The notes beneath the pieces are model-generated. The model searched no databases and was not told the DNA's origin. It saw only the letters and a program-made list of their open reading frames with translations. A stretch of 64,000 nt of DNA from Lunularia cruciata (lineage: Eukaryota > Streptophyta > Marchantiopsida > Lunulariales > Lunulariaceae). The stretch covers positions 15,538,243-15,602,242 of the forward strand of contig OX419761.1 of the NCBI GenBank assembly GCA_948567375.1. Reading direction: 5' to 3'. This document shows positions 33,688 to 46,913 of the stretch, piece after piece. The translations under genes were made by a program, and so were the position numbers. Positions within the stretch are counted from its first letter, which is position 1; each line of letters starts with the position of its first letter.

Positions 33688-34273
33688 CTTACATACATCG
33701 GGCAACCGAGGGATATGGGAAGGCGGATCTCGAGACCACTAGGAGAAAATGTGGAGTCTTGCAGAGGAGTGTGGCAACCATGCGATATTGAGGATATTCT
33801 GGCCAAATACAAGGTAAGATGATTGTTGAACCATAGTTTTTAGGAGCCACAAAGTCTCGGGCACATTCATGGTTGGACGACTACATCCAAAATCAGCCTT
33901 GATTCTTTCTTCTGTATGAAAAATGTACATGTGATTAGTCATTTGTTGTAATTGTGCAGGGTAAAACTACCAACCGTGAACTCCAAGTACTATTCATGGG
34001 CATGTCGGATTCCGTGGCTGTGAATCTGAGGAGAGCATCTAAGTTGCGCAGGAAGAATTCTTCTTGTTTCGACGGGCGTTTCTCCGACCTACGAAGTTTA
34101 CGTCTATTGAGAATGAGAGATCTGAACCTGATAGACTCGCATCAAGCATTGCGGTTCCCTTGGCCCCTCAGCATGCTCCACATGAACAATTGTTCGAAAG
34201 AAGAGGGGAAAGAAAGCTGGTTACAGGAAGCTTGTTGGCCAATCCGAGAGGAGGACGTTGGGAGCCTTCCTCG
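33688..34273 (+). pseudogene. NB-ARC end and first LRR exon of the NLR gene (mirror)
   Basis: Mirror of 27966-28551. Exon end 33688-33813 (ILAKYK), GT at 33814, intron of 146 bp, AG at 33958-33959, next exon from 33960 (GKTTNREL). The in-frame TAG is at 33685-33687. All lesions are the same as on the left. Confidence 0.7.
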
Positions 34274-37200
34274 ACTTGCTGTTCTCATCTTTGATCATTA
34301 TTGCTCGGTCATTTTGCCAAGCAACATTCACGAATGGAATTATCTCAAGACTTGCTGTTCTCATCTTTGATCATTATTGCTCGGTCATTTTGCCAAGCAA
34401 CATTCACGAATGGAATTATCTCAAGGTTATCATGATTCATGCCAGGGACTTGACAAGATTACCGCGGAATTTCGGTCGTCTTCCATGTTTGGAGCCATTG
34501 GATCTTCAAGATGTACAGATAGCAGAGCTTCCACTTTCAATTTGGGAGTTGGCATCGTTGCGAGACCTCAGGTTAGTGGACTGCTTGAATTTCAAAAGTT
34601 GGCACCAAAAGTCAATACACGTTTCAAATCAACTAAATTCTCTCACAACACTTCACCTGGAAAACCTTCCTGCACTGTCAGAGTTGCCCGATGGCTTTGG
34701 AGCTTTCGAATCTCTCACAAAATTAACCATGGTAAACCTTCCCGCATTGAGAAAGTTACCGGACAGCTTCGGGGCTACGTGTTCTCTCCAAACATCTCTC
34801 CAAACATTGATGTTAAAGAAATATAATGTTCTGAAGAGACTGCCTGATCGATTTGGTGACCTCCGACGGTTGAAAACCCTAGATATATGTTCGTGTCCGA
34901 GGTTGGAGAGCCTAGGGGAGTCGTTCGGCGGTCTGCATGCCCTCAAGGATTTGTCGTTAGGTGACCTTCCTTATTTGGAAATGCTGCCTCACACGATTGG
35001 GCAATTGGCATCCCTTGAGAGGTTTACTTTAGACTTGTGTGATAAACTAACGATGTTGCCGGAGAGTTTTGGTGAGCTCGAATTATTGCGGGAAATAAAG
35101 GTATCTCGGTGCCCTTCTTTGAAATACTTGTGGGAAGACCGTAAACTGGGGGAATATGCATCCTCCGGCGAACCGGGAAATACGCTTATCAATCTGCAAA
35201 GATTAACAGTAAAGTTGTGTCGTAGGTTTCAAGCTTTACCACAATCGTTAGGACAACTTCCATGTCTGGATTCTTTGCATTTACGGGGATGTCAAACCTT
35301 TAAATGTTCACCTTCTTTGCTAAGGCAACTCACACGACTGAAACATTTAATGATTGGAGGTGCGGTTGTTCCTGAAGATACTAAATGGAAACATGGGCAG
35401 ACAGAGAACCTCGAACCACAAAGTATCGGGGATGACGACGAGTCCCCAGGCGGAACGGATTTATTTCCTGCAAACCTTGGAGGGGTAAGTGGTTCGACCT
35501 TTGAGTTTCCCGGAGATCTTACTTCTTTGGAATATTTAGAGATAGAGGATTATAGCTCCGTGGGGAAACTCCCGGAATGTTTAAGTCGACTAACGGTTCT
35601 GCGGACGCTGATCGTGCGCAAATGTATAAATATTCCCGAGTCTATAGGACTGCTGAAAGCTTTAACAAAATTATCTGTAGAAGGGATTTTTACGAGCCTA
35701 CCGACAGGTATGGGGGAGTTGAAATCTCTCGAGTCCTTAACCTTGACAGGTGGACGCTTTAAGGAGCTTCCTGTTCCCTTGGGACAGCTAGCGGCACTCG
35801 ACAAGTTAGAATTACGACAATGTGATTACCTGACTCATCTGCCTGACTCCTTGGGCCAACTCACTAGTCTGCGAGATCTGGTAATTAGCAATTGTAAGTC
35901 TCTCGAAAAGTTACCCGAGTCGCTGGGTAAACTCGCATCTCTTGATTCGTTGCGTATACAAGGATGTGTTTCTCTCAAGACTATACCCCACTCGCTTGGA
36001 CAATTAACATCGTTAGCACGATTGATAATCGACGGTTGCGTATCCCTCGTCAATGACCAGGCTAACACCAATTCTCGAGGACAGCTCAAGTCCCTTTGGA
36101 ACTTAACCATTAAAGGTTGTGTGTCACTTCATAGCTTACCTGAATTTCTTTTCGATCTTATATCTCTACGAAAGTTAGAGATAGAAGGATGTATGTTTCC
36201 TGATATCATACCGGGTTCCCTGGGACAGCTTAAAAATTTACAACGGTTAGATATAAAGAGATCTTTATCCAATAATCTTGTGGTTGACCCTTTGCAGTAT
36301 TCGTCTCTTAAAGCATTAATTATTGAAGATTGTGTTTCTGTCAATATTTTACCAGATTCCATAGGACAGCTCTCATTTCTAGAAAGTCTAGCGATCAAAG
36401 GGTGTGTGTCTATAAGAGATTTTCCTGACCTTTTACAGGTAACATCTCTTAAATATTTACGGATAGAGGGGTGTCCATCCCTCGTCGTTCTACCCCGCTC
36501 CATAGGACAACTCGCTTCTCTGGTACAATTTACCATAAAAGAGTGTGCATCTCTTGTAACCATTCCTGACCCTCTCCACCTCGTATCACTTCAAGTTTTA
36601 GTCATAGAGGGTTGTACCTCTCTCCGGGCCATCCCTGACTCGCTGGGACAACTCGCATCTCTGAGACAGTTGACCATAAAAGAGTGCGCATCTCTCATTT
36701 CCATCCCTGACCGTCTCCACCTCGTATCTTTTAAAGATTTAGCCATAGAGGGTTGCACCTCTCTCAGGGCCATGCCTAACTCTATGGGACAACTCAAATC
36801 CTTAACAAATTTGATCCTAAAAGGTTGTACAACCATCAGTAGTTTGCCAGATTCTCTGGGGGAACTTGCATCTCTAAAAGTTTTGAACACAGACGGATGC
36901 ATATCCCTCAAGGACCTACCAAGGAGCATGGGACAGTTGAGATTGCTTGAGAAATTGTCTTTGTCTGGATGCTTCGAAGATCTCCCCGAATGGTTGGGGC
37001 AATTTGTGACACTTGAGGATTTGCAGGTACGGCATTGTCCCCGATTGAAATATTTACCTGAGTCCCTGGGGCAACTCACCGCGCTGAGATATCTCCAAAT
37101 AGTCAAATGTGAGGCCCTTGAGAACCTGCCTGATTCTTTAGGGCAACTTGCATCTCTAAGAGTTTTGAACACAATGGGATGCACATCTATCAAGAACCTA

Positions 37201-38379
37201 CCATCAAGCATGGGACAGTTGAGATTGCTTGAGACATTGACCTTATCGGGATGCTTTGAGGATCTCGAAATAGTGGAATGTAAGGCCCTTGAGAACCTAC
37301 CTGATTCTTTAGGGCAACTCACATCTCTCAAGTGGCTTTCCGTAAAGGAGAGTGTCTCGCTTCAGCCTATACCTGATAGACTAGAGGAAGTCAACTCTCT
37401 AAAAAGTTTGGTTATTAAAAGGTCTGTACCTGAGTCAGTTAATAAAGTACCCGAGTGTCTTGGACAGCTGGCATGTTCAGAGATAGGGCCTTTTGCTAGT
37501 CTACCAACAAGCCTCAGACAGCTGACATGTCTAAAGAAGTTAACGTTGATGGGTGAGAACGTTGAGTATCTCCCCGACTGGCTGTGGCAAATGCCGGCAC
37601 TAACAGACCTAACAATACAACAGTGTGATCATTTAAGCCATATGCCAGACGTGAGCTCTTTAGGACAAGTAATTACACTCGAAAGTCTCGCGATAGTTGA
37701 GTGCAAAGCTCTTCAGAACTTACCCGAATCTATTGGAAACATCGCAGCTCTGGAGAGATTAGTTATAAAAGGATGTATATCGCTCGAGAATATACCTGAC
37801 TCTTTAGGGCAACTCGCACATCTTACCGACTTACATATTGAAGGGTGTGTAGGTGTGAAGGCCATACCTGACTCTCTGAGGCAGCTCCATGATCTAAATT
37901 ATTTGCATGTGGACGCATATTTGGCGACTCAAGTCGCGTCCGTCGGACAACTGAGATCTCTGAAAAGTGTAACAGTGGCAGGTGAGTACTCTGAGGATCT
38001 TTTGGAGGCTCTTAAATTGGCACAGTTTTCAGCGCTAAATGTGCTGAGGCTACTACGGTGTGATTATTTCATCCAATTACCTGACTTGCTACGCTCAACC
38101 AGCTTGAATAATCTGTTCATAGGAGATGATCTGTTCACGGAGCATGAGCATGATTATCTGCGTGATCATTTTGGCTTATCTAATTCTGCTCGACTAGCGC
38201 GAAAGAAGCTCGGGCCACGGCAGTATCTGGAAATTCACGACTTTGATCGGTATGGACACCGATCTACATATTTTCCAGTGTCTATGGAACAGCTGATGTC
38301 CTTGAAGTATGTTCATGTTACTGGCCAGACGTCTTTACGCGTACTCGAATCTTTGCTGTCGAAGATAATTACCTGTTGA
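34258..38379 (+). CDS. LRR region of an NLR-type resistance protein (mirror copy)
   Basis: This frame encodes a 1373-residue protein identical to that at 23860-27981. LRRs run from about residue 60 to 1200, interrupted by the acidic stretch at about 376-420, with a less regular C-terminus. The LRR array would mediate recognition or autoinhibition in an intact NLR. Here the NB-ARC part is missing or broken and the start is an artefact of the 76-bp duplication (34274-34425). Complete identity over 4.1 kb with the other arm means very recent duplication, active gene conversion, or one locus present twice in the assembly. Confidence 0.8.
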   Translation: MGAFLDLLFSSLIIIARSFCQATFTNGIISRLAVLIFDHYCSVILPSNIHEWNYLKVIMIHARDLTRLPRNFGRLPCLEPLDLQDVQIAELPLSIWELASLRDLRLVDCLNFKSWHQKSIHVSNQLNSLTTLHLENLPALSELPDGFGAFESLTKLTMVNLPALRKLPDSFGATCSLQTSLQTLMLKKYNVLKRLPDRFGDLRRLKTLDICSCPRLESLGESFGGLHALKDLSLGDLPYLEMLPHTIGQLASLERFTLDLCDKLTMLPESFGELELLREIKVSRCPSLKYLWEDRKLGEYASSGEPGNTLINLQRLTVKLCRRFQALPQSLGQLPCLDSLHLRGCQTFKCSPSLLRQLTRLKHLMIGGAVVPEDTKWKHGQTENLEPQSIGDDDESPGGTDLFPANLGGVSGSTFEFPGDLTSLEYLEIEDYSSVGKLPECLSRLTVLRTLIVRKCINIPESIGLLKALTKLSVEGIFTSLPTGMGELKSLESLTLTGGRFKELPVPLGQLAALDKLELRQCDYLTHLPDSLGQLTSLRDLVISNCKSLEKLPESLGKLASLDSLRIQGCVSLKTIPHSLGQLTSLARLIIDGCVSLVNDQANTNSRGQLKSLWNLTIKGCVSLHSLPEFLFDLISLRKLEIEGCMFPDIIPGSLGQLKNLQRLDIKRSLSNNLVVDPLQYSSLKALIIEDCVSVNILPDSIGQLSFLESLAIKGCVSIRDFPDLLQVTSLKYLRIEGCPSLVVLPRSIGQLASLVQFTIKECASLVTIPDPLHLVSLQVLVIEGCTSLRAIPDSLGQLASLRQLTIKECASLISIPDRLHLVSFKDLAIEGCTSLRAMPNSMGQLKSLTNLILKGCTTISSLPDSLGELASLKVLNTDGCISLKDLPRSMGQLRLLEKLSLSGCFEDLPEWLGQFVTLEDLQVRHCPRLKYLPESLGQLTALRYLQIVKCEALENLPDSLGQLASLRVLNTMGCTSIKNLPSSMGQLRLLETLTLSGCFEDLEIVECKALENLPDSLGQLTSLKWLSVKESVSLQPIPDRLEEVNSLKSLVIKRSVPESVNKVPECLGQLACSEIGPFASLPTSLRQLTCLKKLTLMGENVEYLPDWLWQMPALTDLTIQQCDHLSHMPDVSSLGQVITLESLAIVECKALQNLPESIGNIAALERLVIKGCISLENIPDSLGQLAHLTDLHIEGCVGVKAIPDSLRQLHDLNYLHVDAYLATQVASVGQLRSLKSVTVAGEYSEDLLEALKLAQFSALNVLRLLRCDYFIQLPDLLRSTSLNNLFIGDDLFTEHEHDYLRDHFGLSNSARLARKKLGPRQYLEIHDFDRYGHRSTYFPVSMEQLMSLKYVHVTGQTSLRVLESLLSKIITC
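34274..34425 (+). repeat. Perfect 76-bp tandem duplication (mirror)
   Basis: Two identical 76-base units, the mirror of 27814-27965. Removing one unit in a reading exercise brings the exon at 33960 and the long LRR frame into the same phase. Confidence 0.95.
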
Positions 38380-41300
38380 AATAGCTTTCGAGAAATTCGT
38401 CATGCTCGAACCCACTCACTGAAAAATCCTTTCTTAGTATTCCATGTGTGGCAGGTCACTTCATTTGAAGCACTGTCGCTAAACTTCTGACAACCTCTTG
38501 AGAATCTACTTTCGTTCTGATGCTTAATGCTGGGCATATAGATCTTTCACGTGCAATTTACTCACTAGATAATGACAATCTCTGAATATGAAGGCAAGTT
38601 AGAGATATGATTTCTAGAATCTTTGCTGGCAGAATGAGTACCTGTAGTAGTAAGTGTAGTAAGTTTATTTGGTGTATACCCAAGAGACGCAGGTGCCCAT
38701 GACCGTTGAATGCAAATATCGTTCCTCTCTTGAAGGGATACTACTGCTCTAGAGACTCTCGTAGGCGAATAACAGACGTGCACTCACATCTTAAGAGTGA
38801 TAATAGTGACGAGGATTTGTCTTGCATATTAGTTCGCGGTGATTTCTCGGTAAGTTTATATTCCCAGTTTTGCGGTGATGCAAGTTGTCTTTAGAGCATG
38901 AGCTTGGGTCATGTTCGCAACTTATATAGATTGAATTTCTCCCATAACTCAAGAACACTTGATGATTGAAACTGATTTCAACTCTCAGGCAATCTAGGAT
39001 TAAGATAACCACTGTGATACACAATGTTGACATGGAAAAAATCTGCAATTGCCCAACTTGTGAACATCAACAATTGTCACCAAGCTTGAAGGGAAACTAA
39101 ACGACAGATCTCAGAGGTACTCAGATGGCTAAAGTGCTCGTACAGCTCTCCAACCTCTTACACGTCTGTATGAGTAGAGTAATTAACCTCAGCATGTTCT
39201 GAACCTTTAGGATAGTTTCTTCAGAGCACATCATCTTACAGAGGGACCTCAGCCCCGAAGCTTTGCGAGAACTGCTCTGTTTAACGGGTCAAGCAGGGAG
39301 GGTGAAAGGTTTAAACCAAACTGTTGGCCAGGTGCAATGTTGTGAGAAAATTAAGCTTTCTGGAGTAATAATTGTCATTGTGGGCCATGCTTTGAATGCC
39401 TTGCATCCACTTAACGTGAATGATACAGTTGGAGTGTGTGGATCGGAGGCCTTCGAAATCTTTCTCTCAAGTCCGCCTCAACGTGCTCCAAGGTCTCTAT
39501 GTGTCTTCCTTCCGAACATATGATAGGGTTCCGAAAGGGAGGGAGCCCAGGTGGTATCAAGCAGAACAGCATTTCACCGAAGAATGATCTGGGAGTAGGC
39601 ATGTAGGCTGAACTAATCAGATGCCGACATTTGCTTTATTTCCTTTTGGAGGCATTGCTTAGACTCTCATATTATCCTGATTTGAGTATACGAATTTGCT
39701 TTAGATCTCTAGTTATCAATTCAATCCATTTAGTTGTTCATGATATTAATCTTAAAACAGACCGGTCACTAAGGCTTGGATACGCATAATGGACATTAAT
39801 TGCAGGTGATGTTGATATCTCAGCCGAAGCTGAAGTGATCATTCAGTCATAAGTATTGGTGACACAGATGAGGGGATTGTTTTCTTGTATTCCTGGCTGT
39901 GAGGGATGGATGCTGTGCAATGTTCTATGAGATCAATGACTTGATATATAGATGGAGGGGATGATGGCGCCAGCTTCCACCGATATAAGGACATAAATGC
40001 TCGAGTTTGTCATAGATACTTCATGAGTCAGCACGATATTGTTGTGTTCATGACACTCGGTTGGATAAACCGTTAATATTCTGGATCTAGGTGATGCCTA
40101 CAGGGAGTTTTCTCGTCTAGAAACATGTCACAGAGTACGTTCATCTGTTAGAAAGACGGTTCTGGATCTAGGTGATTCTTCAAGGAGTTTTCTCGTCTAG
40201 AAACATGTCACAGAGTAAGTTCATCTGTTAGAAAAACGGTTGTGGATCTAGGTGATTCTTCAAGGGGTTCCCTCGTCCAGAAACATGCCACAGAGTAAGT
40301 TCAAATTGCTTTTCGTTCACCATTCTCGTAAATTTTTCTGTTTGAGCTCTTTCTTATAATTTGCGCAAAGTTTAGCTGTTAGAGGTACGGATATTATTTA
40401 TAACCTGAAGCAAGCACCAAGTTCTACACGCAACAAGATTCAACTAAGAGGAATGTGAGTATGGATTAAGACTGGAATATACTTGAATTGAATAAATTAT
40501 TCTAGATTAAACCAAGAACCACTCTTGAGAAGGTGCCAACCCAGACCAACAGGTACCAGAACTCGGAGCCTTGGACTTCGTACAGACGTATCCAATACTT
40601 GAATTGAATAAATTATTCAATATGAAAGCAAGAACCCCGGTTTAGAAGGTGCCCACCCAGAGCAACATGTACCAGAACTCGGAGCCTTGGACGTCGTACA
40701 GACATGCAATTTTAGTTTCTAATACCTCGTTCACTGTCCAGTCTTCCGTGGGTATAGAACCAAACTAACCAACGGGTTCCATATTCATCACTCAATATAT
40801 GAAATTTATTAGCAGCTTTACTGACAGGGTGAAAAAGACAGAGTGTCCGAAGCATTAGCTTCTTGCAGTGAGGTCCTGTTGATTCGAGTGTACAACTGAA
40901 TATTTACTTGACCCCAAATTGTTATTGCTGAGAAATGGAGATGCATGATAATTAAGGTTGGGCAGGAGGTACACATACAAAAATATCTAAAGCAGAGCTA
41001 GGTATGAAAGGACCTCTCTACAGGCAGTTGGGTGTGGCGATGCTAGTGGAATAGAATCAGGTTTGCATGCACGCAACTCATATTTAGAGTTCTCTATGGG
41101 TTCCCTGTTCGATAATTTTTCCATATTTCATCATAGCAATCACAACCGGCATGACGAATGGTGCTCAGCCTGTGAGCTACAACCACAGTTGTGCGATTGG
41201 AGGTTATTTGGTCCAGTGCTTCCTGTATCAGCTCTCGGACTCAGTATTCAGAGCTCTGGTGGCCTCATCCAACTGTAGGATATGTATGATATTTTTATGC

Positions 41301-42014
41301 AACTCTGGCAATAGCCACTCTCTGAAAGCAGGCCAATTCTATAGCAACGAACGGGAACTCGCATCCAGCCAAAATCCCTCCAGAATTTCCCAGTACATTG
41401 TAATACAATTAAGGTTTGTTTAGAGGTAATATTCGCCGAAGTGCAGAGGCTGTGAACATCCCTGCCCCGCTGGGAAGCAGATCTTTCCTCCTGTATTTCA
41501 AGAATTATTTATGGCTCGTTTGAAAGTGCTCTTCCTTTCAACCAAGGATGTTTTCCTCCAAAGGCTCCTGGTTGACGATTCCATTCTGCTATCATTTTGT
41601 CTCTCAGCCATTTTACTTTCAAAGTCGTGAGTTACGATCAGTCATTGCTTCGCTTGCAATGGGTTCAAAATGTTCCAGATCTTGGACGTTTTGGCTTTCT
41701 CGGAGAAAACATGGATAGGTGACATGGTTCAGTTAAGCTTTATTCAGTTACCATTTTGTACGTTAAGTTCTTTGGAGCAGCGGAAAGTACTCCATTCAGC
41801 GAACACGTCATTCCGTTTGACACCTGACAGACAACCTCTAGATGTAAAAGTGGCTACAAGGTCCGTCCCATGACACCCTCTGCAATCTCGCCACTTTGAT
41901 GCATATCTCTGGAACGGTGGTTACATAGTAACATGTTCAATAGCGACAGATTGTTAGAATGGATCTGCCTATTCTTCACTTCAGCAGTTCCACTGAGACA
42001 GAAGACAAAAATTA
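37694..42014 (+). repeat. Paralogous unit B (mirror)
   Basis: Reverse complement of 20225-24545. Includes the 3' end of the LRR gene, its 3' flank and the ~81-bp triplication at 40079-40310. Confidence 0.8.
40079..40310. repeat. ~81-bp tandem repeat, three copies (mirror)
   Basis: TGGATCTAGGTGAT recurs at about 40082, 40163 and 40243. Mirror of 21929-22160. Confidence 0.8.
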
Positions 42015-43738
42015 TATTGAGATTTAGAATCTTATCTGCCTAAGAGATGAGGTATATCTGTTAATAATATAGAGATTCTATTCGTTTAGAACCCCTATAT
42101 CTGACAGATAAACCCTACTAACACTACTCAAATCTTCCTCCGGATCTATCTTTCCCAAAGTGAACTTTCAATGGAAATATATTGGAGTACAAAGAAGACG
42201 AATGAAGGTTCATCTCATATAACCAAGCATTTTGAACTATGGCTAGGATGAGTGAGAAAATAATGGAAGTCATGAGCGAAAATCAAGAAAAGGTGTTCGG
42301 TGTATGAGTATAATCATATGATCTTATAGTTTGCTTTCTAGGAGAAACAAATGATTGATCACAAATAGCAAACTAAATACTTTAGTAATTTAGCTTTTGC
42401 TGTGGTTAAATCAATTGAAAAATATTTGTAAGGAAGTGCATGATCATTAGTTGATGCATGGCTACCTATTGTGGAAAATTATGTGTTCCATGAGAAATAA
42501 TATTATCAAATAATACCAAAACCAGATCTATTCTTGCATAAACATGCACTCTAAAAGGTCGCTCTATAGCTTAAAGTAAATATAAATCAACAAAGTCAGT
42601 AAAGTTTTCTTTTGATTTGTAGCAAGGAGTACAAGTTCAAATTCCAAGAACGCTGTTCAGATTGTCCGAAGTCTGTACTTATTAGTAAATATTCTTATGC
42701 AGGAGAAGTTCAAGCAAAGCAAGTTATAGTCTCTATTTGATTCCCTCTAATATTCCTTCAAACCCATATCATTCTTAGATTGAAATTGTAAGTGTACAAC
42801 TTGTAAGCTCACTTGTTTTGAATCGTAGGAAGGAGCACAAGTCCAAACTACATGAACTCTGTTCAGATTGTCTGAAATCTGAACTTATTAATTAATAGTT
42901 AAATGTTACAAGTTTATTCTTAGGCAGGAGAAATTCAAGTAAACACAAAGCTACAATCTGTACTCAAATCCCTCTCATATTCTTGCACATTCATAGCATT
43001 CTTGGATTACTTGTAAGTGAGCAAGTTTGAGTTGGAAGCAATCAAATCTACTATATTTCCTTTTTCTATCTTATTCCGTTGCCGGGATGGTGTTTATCTC
43101 ATGTGATATGGATCAACAAATGAAGTTTACTTTTCAGTAGGATGCTAATCAGAAACCACGATCATGACTAATCAAGCGTAGGTAGACGGTCAGTGTAGAA
43201 GAACTACATTGTTTAAAGAAGTCAAGTCTTTGTGAGACTCCAGAAGAGTGACACTGTTAAAGCGATTAGTCTTTGTGAGTGTATTAGTCTCACAACACAA
43301 CAGTATTAATGTGAGTGACATTATTAAGGTGCCAGGCCAGTTGAGTTAAGTTTATGAGACTAGTAACGTGTGGTGAACATTAATGAGCGAGTGATATTTT
43401 ACTTCAATAATCAAGATTATACCGTTGACAAGAGTAGTGCGGGATCTCCATATATAACGATGATCATATTGGATTCTCTAATTCTTTGGTTAATTCTATT
43501 TTCATTCCTTTTCTAAGCTTTCGAACGGCAGCAATGGCAGTTCTTTCTGTAGGGTTGATACTGACTTACAAGCAGGTTCAAGGCAGCCAATATACAAACA
43601 GCAGCAACAGTCGCAGCAGTAGGTGAACTTACAACCAAATGAACAATCAGATCCCTGCCTCCTTTGTAACTGCGCAAATCTTTCAGTGTCGACGTCTTGA
43701 GTTTAAATTTCCTCCACGGGTTTTTGCATCCCACAGAG
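42015..43738. other. Non-coding stretch (mirror of 18501-20224)
   Basis: Holds the degenerate ~210-bp tandem duplication at about 42609-43033. No gene recognised. Confidence 0.5.
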
Positions 43739-44331
43739 TTTTGGCAAAGTGCTGCTAGTTCTTATGGTGGGATCGAACAATTTAACGCGTCTGTTTCGTT
43801 ACTCGGTTACAACGTTAGAATCTCTGCAGGTTCTGGACCTGTCAAACAATAGTTTTTTGGCTCTTTACCGAAGTTGCAGGGCTTCACATGCTACAGAATA
43901 TGTAGCAGTGGCGACAGTGGTGAAGCTTTGAATGAAGAGATAGTCTTATTCGTCGACCACTTCTCCTCAGCTACGTGGTTTTGCATCGGACATCCTTTCA
44001 TCTGGCTAAGAACCATTTCAGTAAGCCCATTAATCTTGGCGATTGGGGTAATCCTCAAAGAATGCTGTGCATGACACTCTTCGGTCTCATACCTCCTTTC
44101 GCCTCCAACCTCGGTATGTTGGAGTCTCTGGATCTTCGGAGAACAACTCTTCCGGAAGTACACCAACGAGCTTGACGCAGTTTACACACTGAGTTACTAC
44201 AATGTGACTTTCAACAAAGCTAATAGTACCGATCCATCCCCTTCCCAGCTCGAAGTGATAGAGAAAAGACCTCGTTCATTGGTAACCCTGGCCTTTGCAA
44301 TTTTCATTTGGATTAATGCAGAAAATCTCCA
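43739..44331 (+). pseudogene. Decayed LRR receptor-like gene (mirror)
   Basis: LESLQVLDLSNNSF at about 43811-43855, GSLPKLQG one frame away, NLGMLESLDL near 44110, and GNPGLC at 44281-44298. Mirror of 17908-18500, with the same frame changes. Confidence 0.7.
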
Positions 44332-46028
44332 AGGTCCTGCTACACTTCTAAACCATTGACGCCTACCAAGGTAGGTGTCAAGATGTACTCTTGGGGCCTC
44401 GATGAATTGGTCTCGCTCCCCGCATGTTCAGTAGGGTTTGTAGTGTGACTCTGTGTTTTAGTTCCATTCATGTTTCAAAGCGAATCGGAACAATCCTTCT
44501 CGATATTATATATGTAATACTTAAGCGACTAAAATCCCTTCTATTCGTGCAGAGTAAGGCACAGGCTTAGGCCGGATAATGTATGGTCTTTACAGATTCA
44601 GGACGTGAACAAAATTGTACGATAATTAGGGCCCGTAGTCCTGTATTTCACCTCTGTTATCAATCGGATGTTGTATTGACTGAAACACGGTTCATTTTAC
44701 ACGATTCATTTGTATATGAAGTTGGAGTGATTTCACAGAAATACAATCACTTATCTGAGAGTGGATTAGCAGCCATCTGCCCGGTAAAACTGTGCGGAAA
44801 TCAGATCCCGGTATCTTCATCTGTCTGTAATTGCTTGTGCTTTTGGTAAAGTCTGTCGACGCAACTTTCCTGCTCCATAATCACACTGATATGCCTGAAA
44901 TGACTTCTGTGGCCGAATATTTCAACGAGACACTTCGTTTCTCATGCTTCCTACGCGGTTCCCTCATTTCTTATGCTTCTTACTATGGGAACTATGAGAA
45001 TTTTCGCGCCTGTGTCTGAGACACGCTAATGTGCATTCGGATTAACATTGAATATTATGCTAGCATGCAGACAATCCCTAGCGCTTGACTTTCTTGTTCC
45101 ATAACAAGAGAATATCATAGTGGAACCAGTTTGCCATAAGTAACGTGCATTCGGGCTAACCATGAATATTACCCTAGCATGCAGACAATCGCTAGTGCTT
45201 GACTTTCGTGTTCCATAACAACAGAATATCGTAGTGGAACCAGTTTACCACAAGTAGGTATGATCACCAATTTGTGTAAAAAGTAGAGTGTAATTCCAAG
45301 TACTAGGGACGTAAGATGCTGAAAATGACAGAGTTTACACTCTAAAACCATATGAGACACTGTATCTACTGGCCAGTAACTTGTTTGCGCAGTAATTGTA
45401 AGTGTAGTGGTCTTGGTGACAGAGCTCGATATCGATCGCTTGACTGAAGCCAGATCCACATGGAGATGAAACGTTCTTGTGCAAAGCACCTCCTTGGTTC
45501 AGTGATTGAAAATTGAGTGCTCGACCTCCTGCTCCAGGTAATGAGAACTGCGTTCGGGCAGAAAACGAAACAACAGAGCTGTGAGAGTGAAGACTTCCAC
45601 TTGTGAGAACAATAAAAATTGTACATGATTACTACCAGACAAATGCGATTCGCAAGTACGCAACAGGTTATATGCAGTAGGATGTGAAGAGAAATGAGAA
45701 GACCAGAAATATCTTGTGCCGATCGCAAACCCTTTTGGACGGATGAATCAATTACAACTAGCAGCTCAAAAATCAAATCAGGATTGTCTATTAAATTACT
45801 TAGTAGTTTAAAGATCTACCGGATTAATCACACTCGTCGGAAAATATATTGACCTTCGACCTGGCTTAACAATTAAACTATGTAGATTATCTAGTTACAT
45901 AAAAAAAAATTATATTTTTCCCATTAAAAATTTATTAAAAAAACTAATCAAAATAATTAGATGAACCATTGAACTATTGACAACATATTGTTGTTGAATT
46001 TGTGTAATATACTTATATAAGATTCTGA
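44332..46028. other. Non-coding or decayed sequence (mirror)
   Basis: Mirror of 16211-17907 with the 114-bp duplication at about 45026-45256. Differences from the left arm start here, near 45465-45590. Confidence 0.4.
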
Positions 46029-46913
46029 AATATCATTAACAATAGATTTCCTACCTCTTTAAAGCATTTTGAATTGCTCCTTAGATTAATAATACCAGAT
46101 AAATCGACAAGCAAGATAGCTTCTCTCTCCAATTATTACAACTGTTAACTAAATGTATGAATCTCTTAAAAGCTGAATAGTTTGGATATTCAAGTAGTCG
46201 ATCTCCACATAATTTTTTTCCAAATTACACTTTTTTAAAAGAGAGAGAGAAATAAAAAAATAAAATAAAAATTAAATTTTTTTTTTGTTTCTTTAGGACA
46301 TTGAAATCTCTTGTCATAACTTTTAAATATTCAAAATAAACTCTTAATGCCTTGAGGATATTGGATATTTCTTTTATATAGAATACTGAACAATAAAAAT
46401 TTGAATGATGCATTAAAATTTGGAAATATGTTCCTCCTTTATATCTATAAGGAATATTTACTTTTCTACTTTCATATCTGTATCGCAAGAGTACAATAGA
46501 TAAATAAATAACATACTTATATTTAACGTCTTAAATGAAAAGTCACAATGGTTAATTTTTAAGAAGTTCAAAAATATAATATATATATTTAGCTTTGTTA
46601 ATTTTAACATGTAAATATTAATAGTTAATAAAAATAATACCAATCTCTACAAAAGTATGATCCTTACATTGTAGCTAAGGATCACCACCTTTGTATGATA
46701 TATTTTAAGAGAATCAAAAACCTAAAAGGTCTTTTGCTTATATCAAAAGTATAAAATATATCAATATGGCTTTCATTTCCCGCAGTGGATTGCAGGGCAT
46801 ATTTGACACTTGATGCGGAAGCGTCTTTTTAAATAGTGTGCTTTGTTACCTCAAAAGCACAAAGCACATCTCAAATAGTGCATGGACAATGGTTATACTT
46901 AAGCAGCATTTAC
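46029..46913 (-). repeat. Repeat R (mirror of copy 1)
   Basis: Reverse complement of 15331-16210 with scattered substitutions and a net 5-bp difference in an A/T run near 46.25-46.29 kb. Confidence 0.8.
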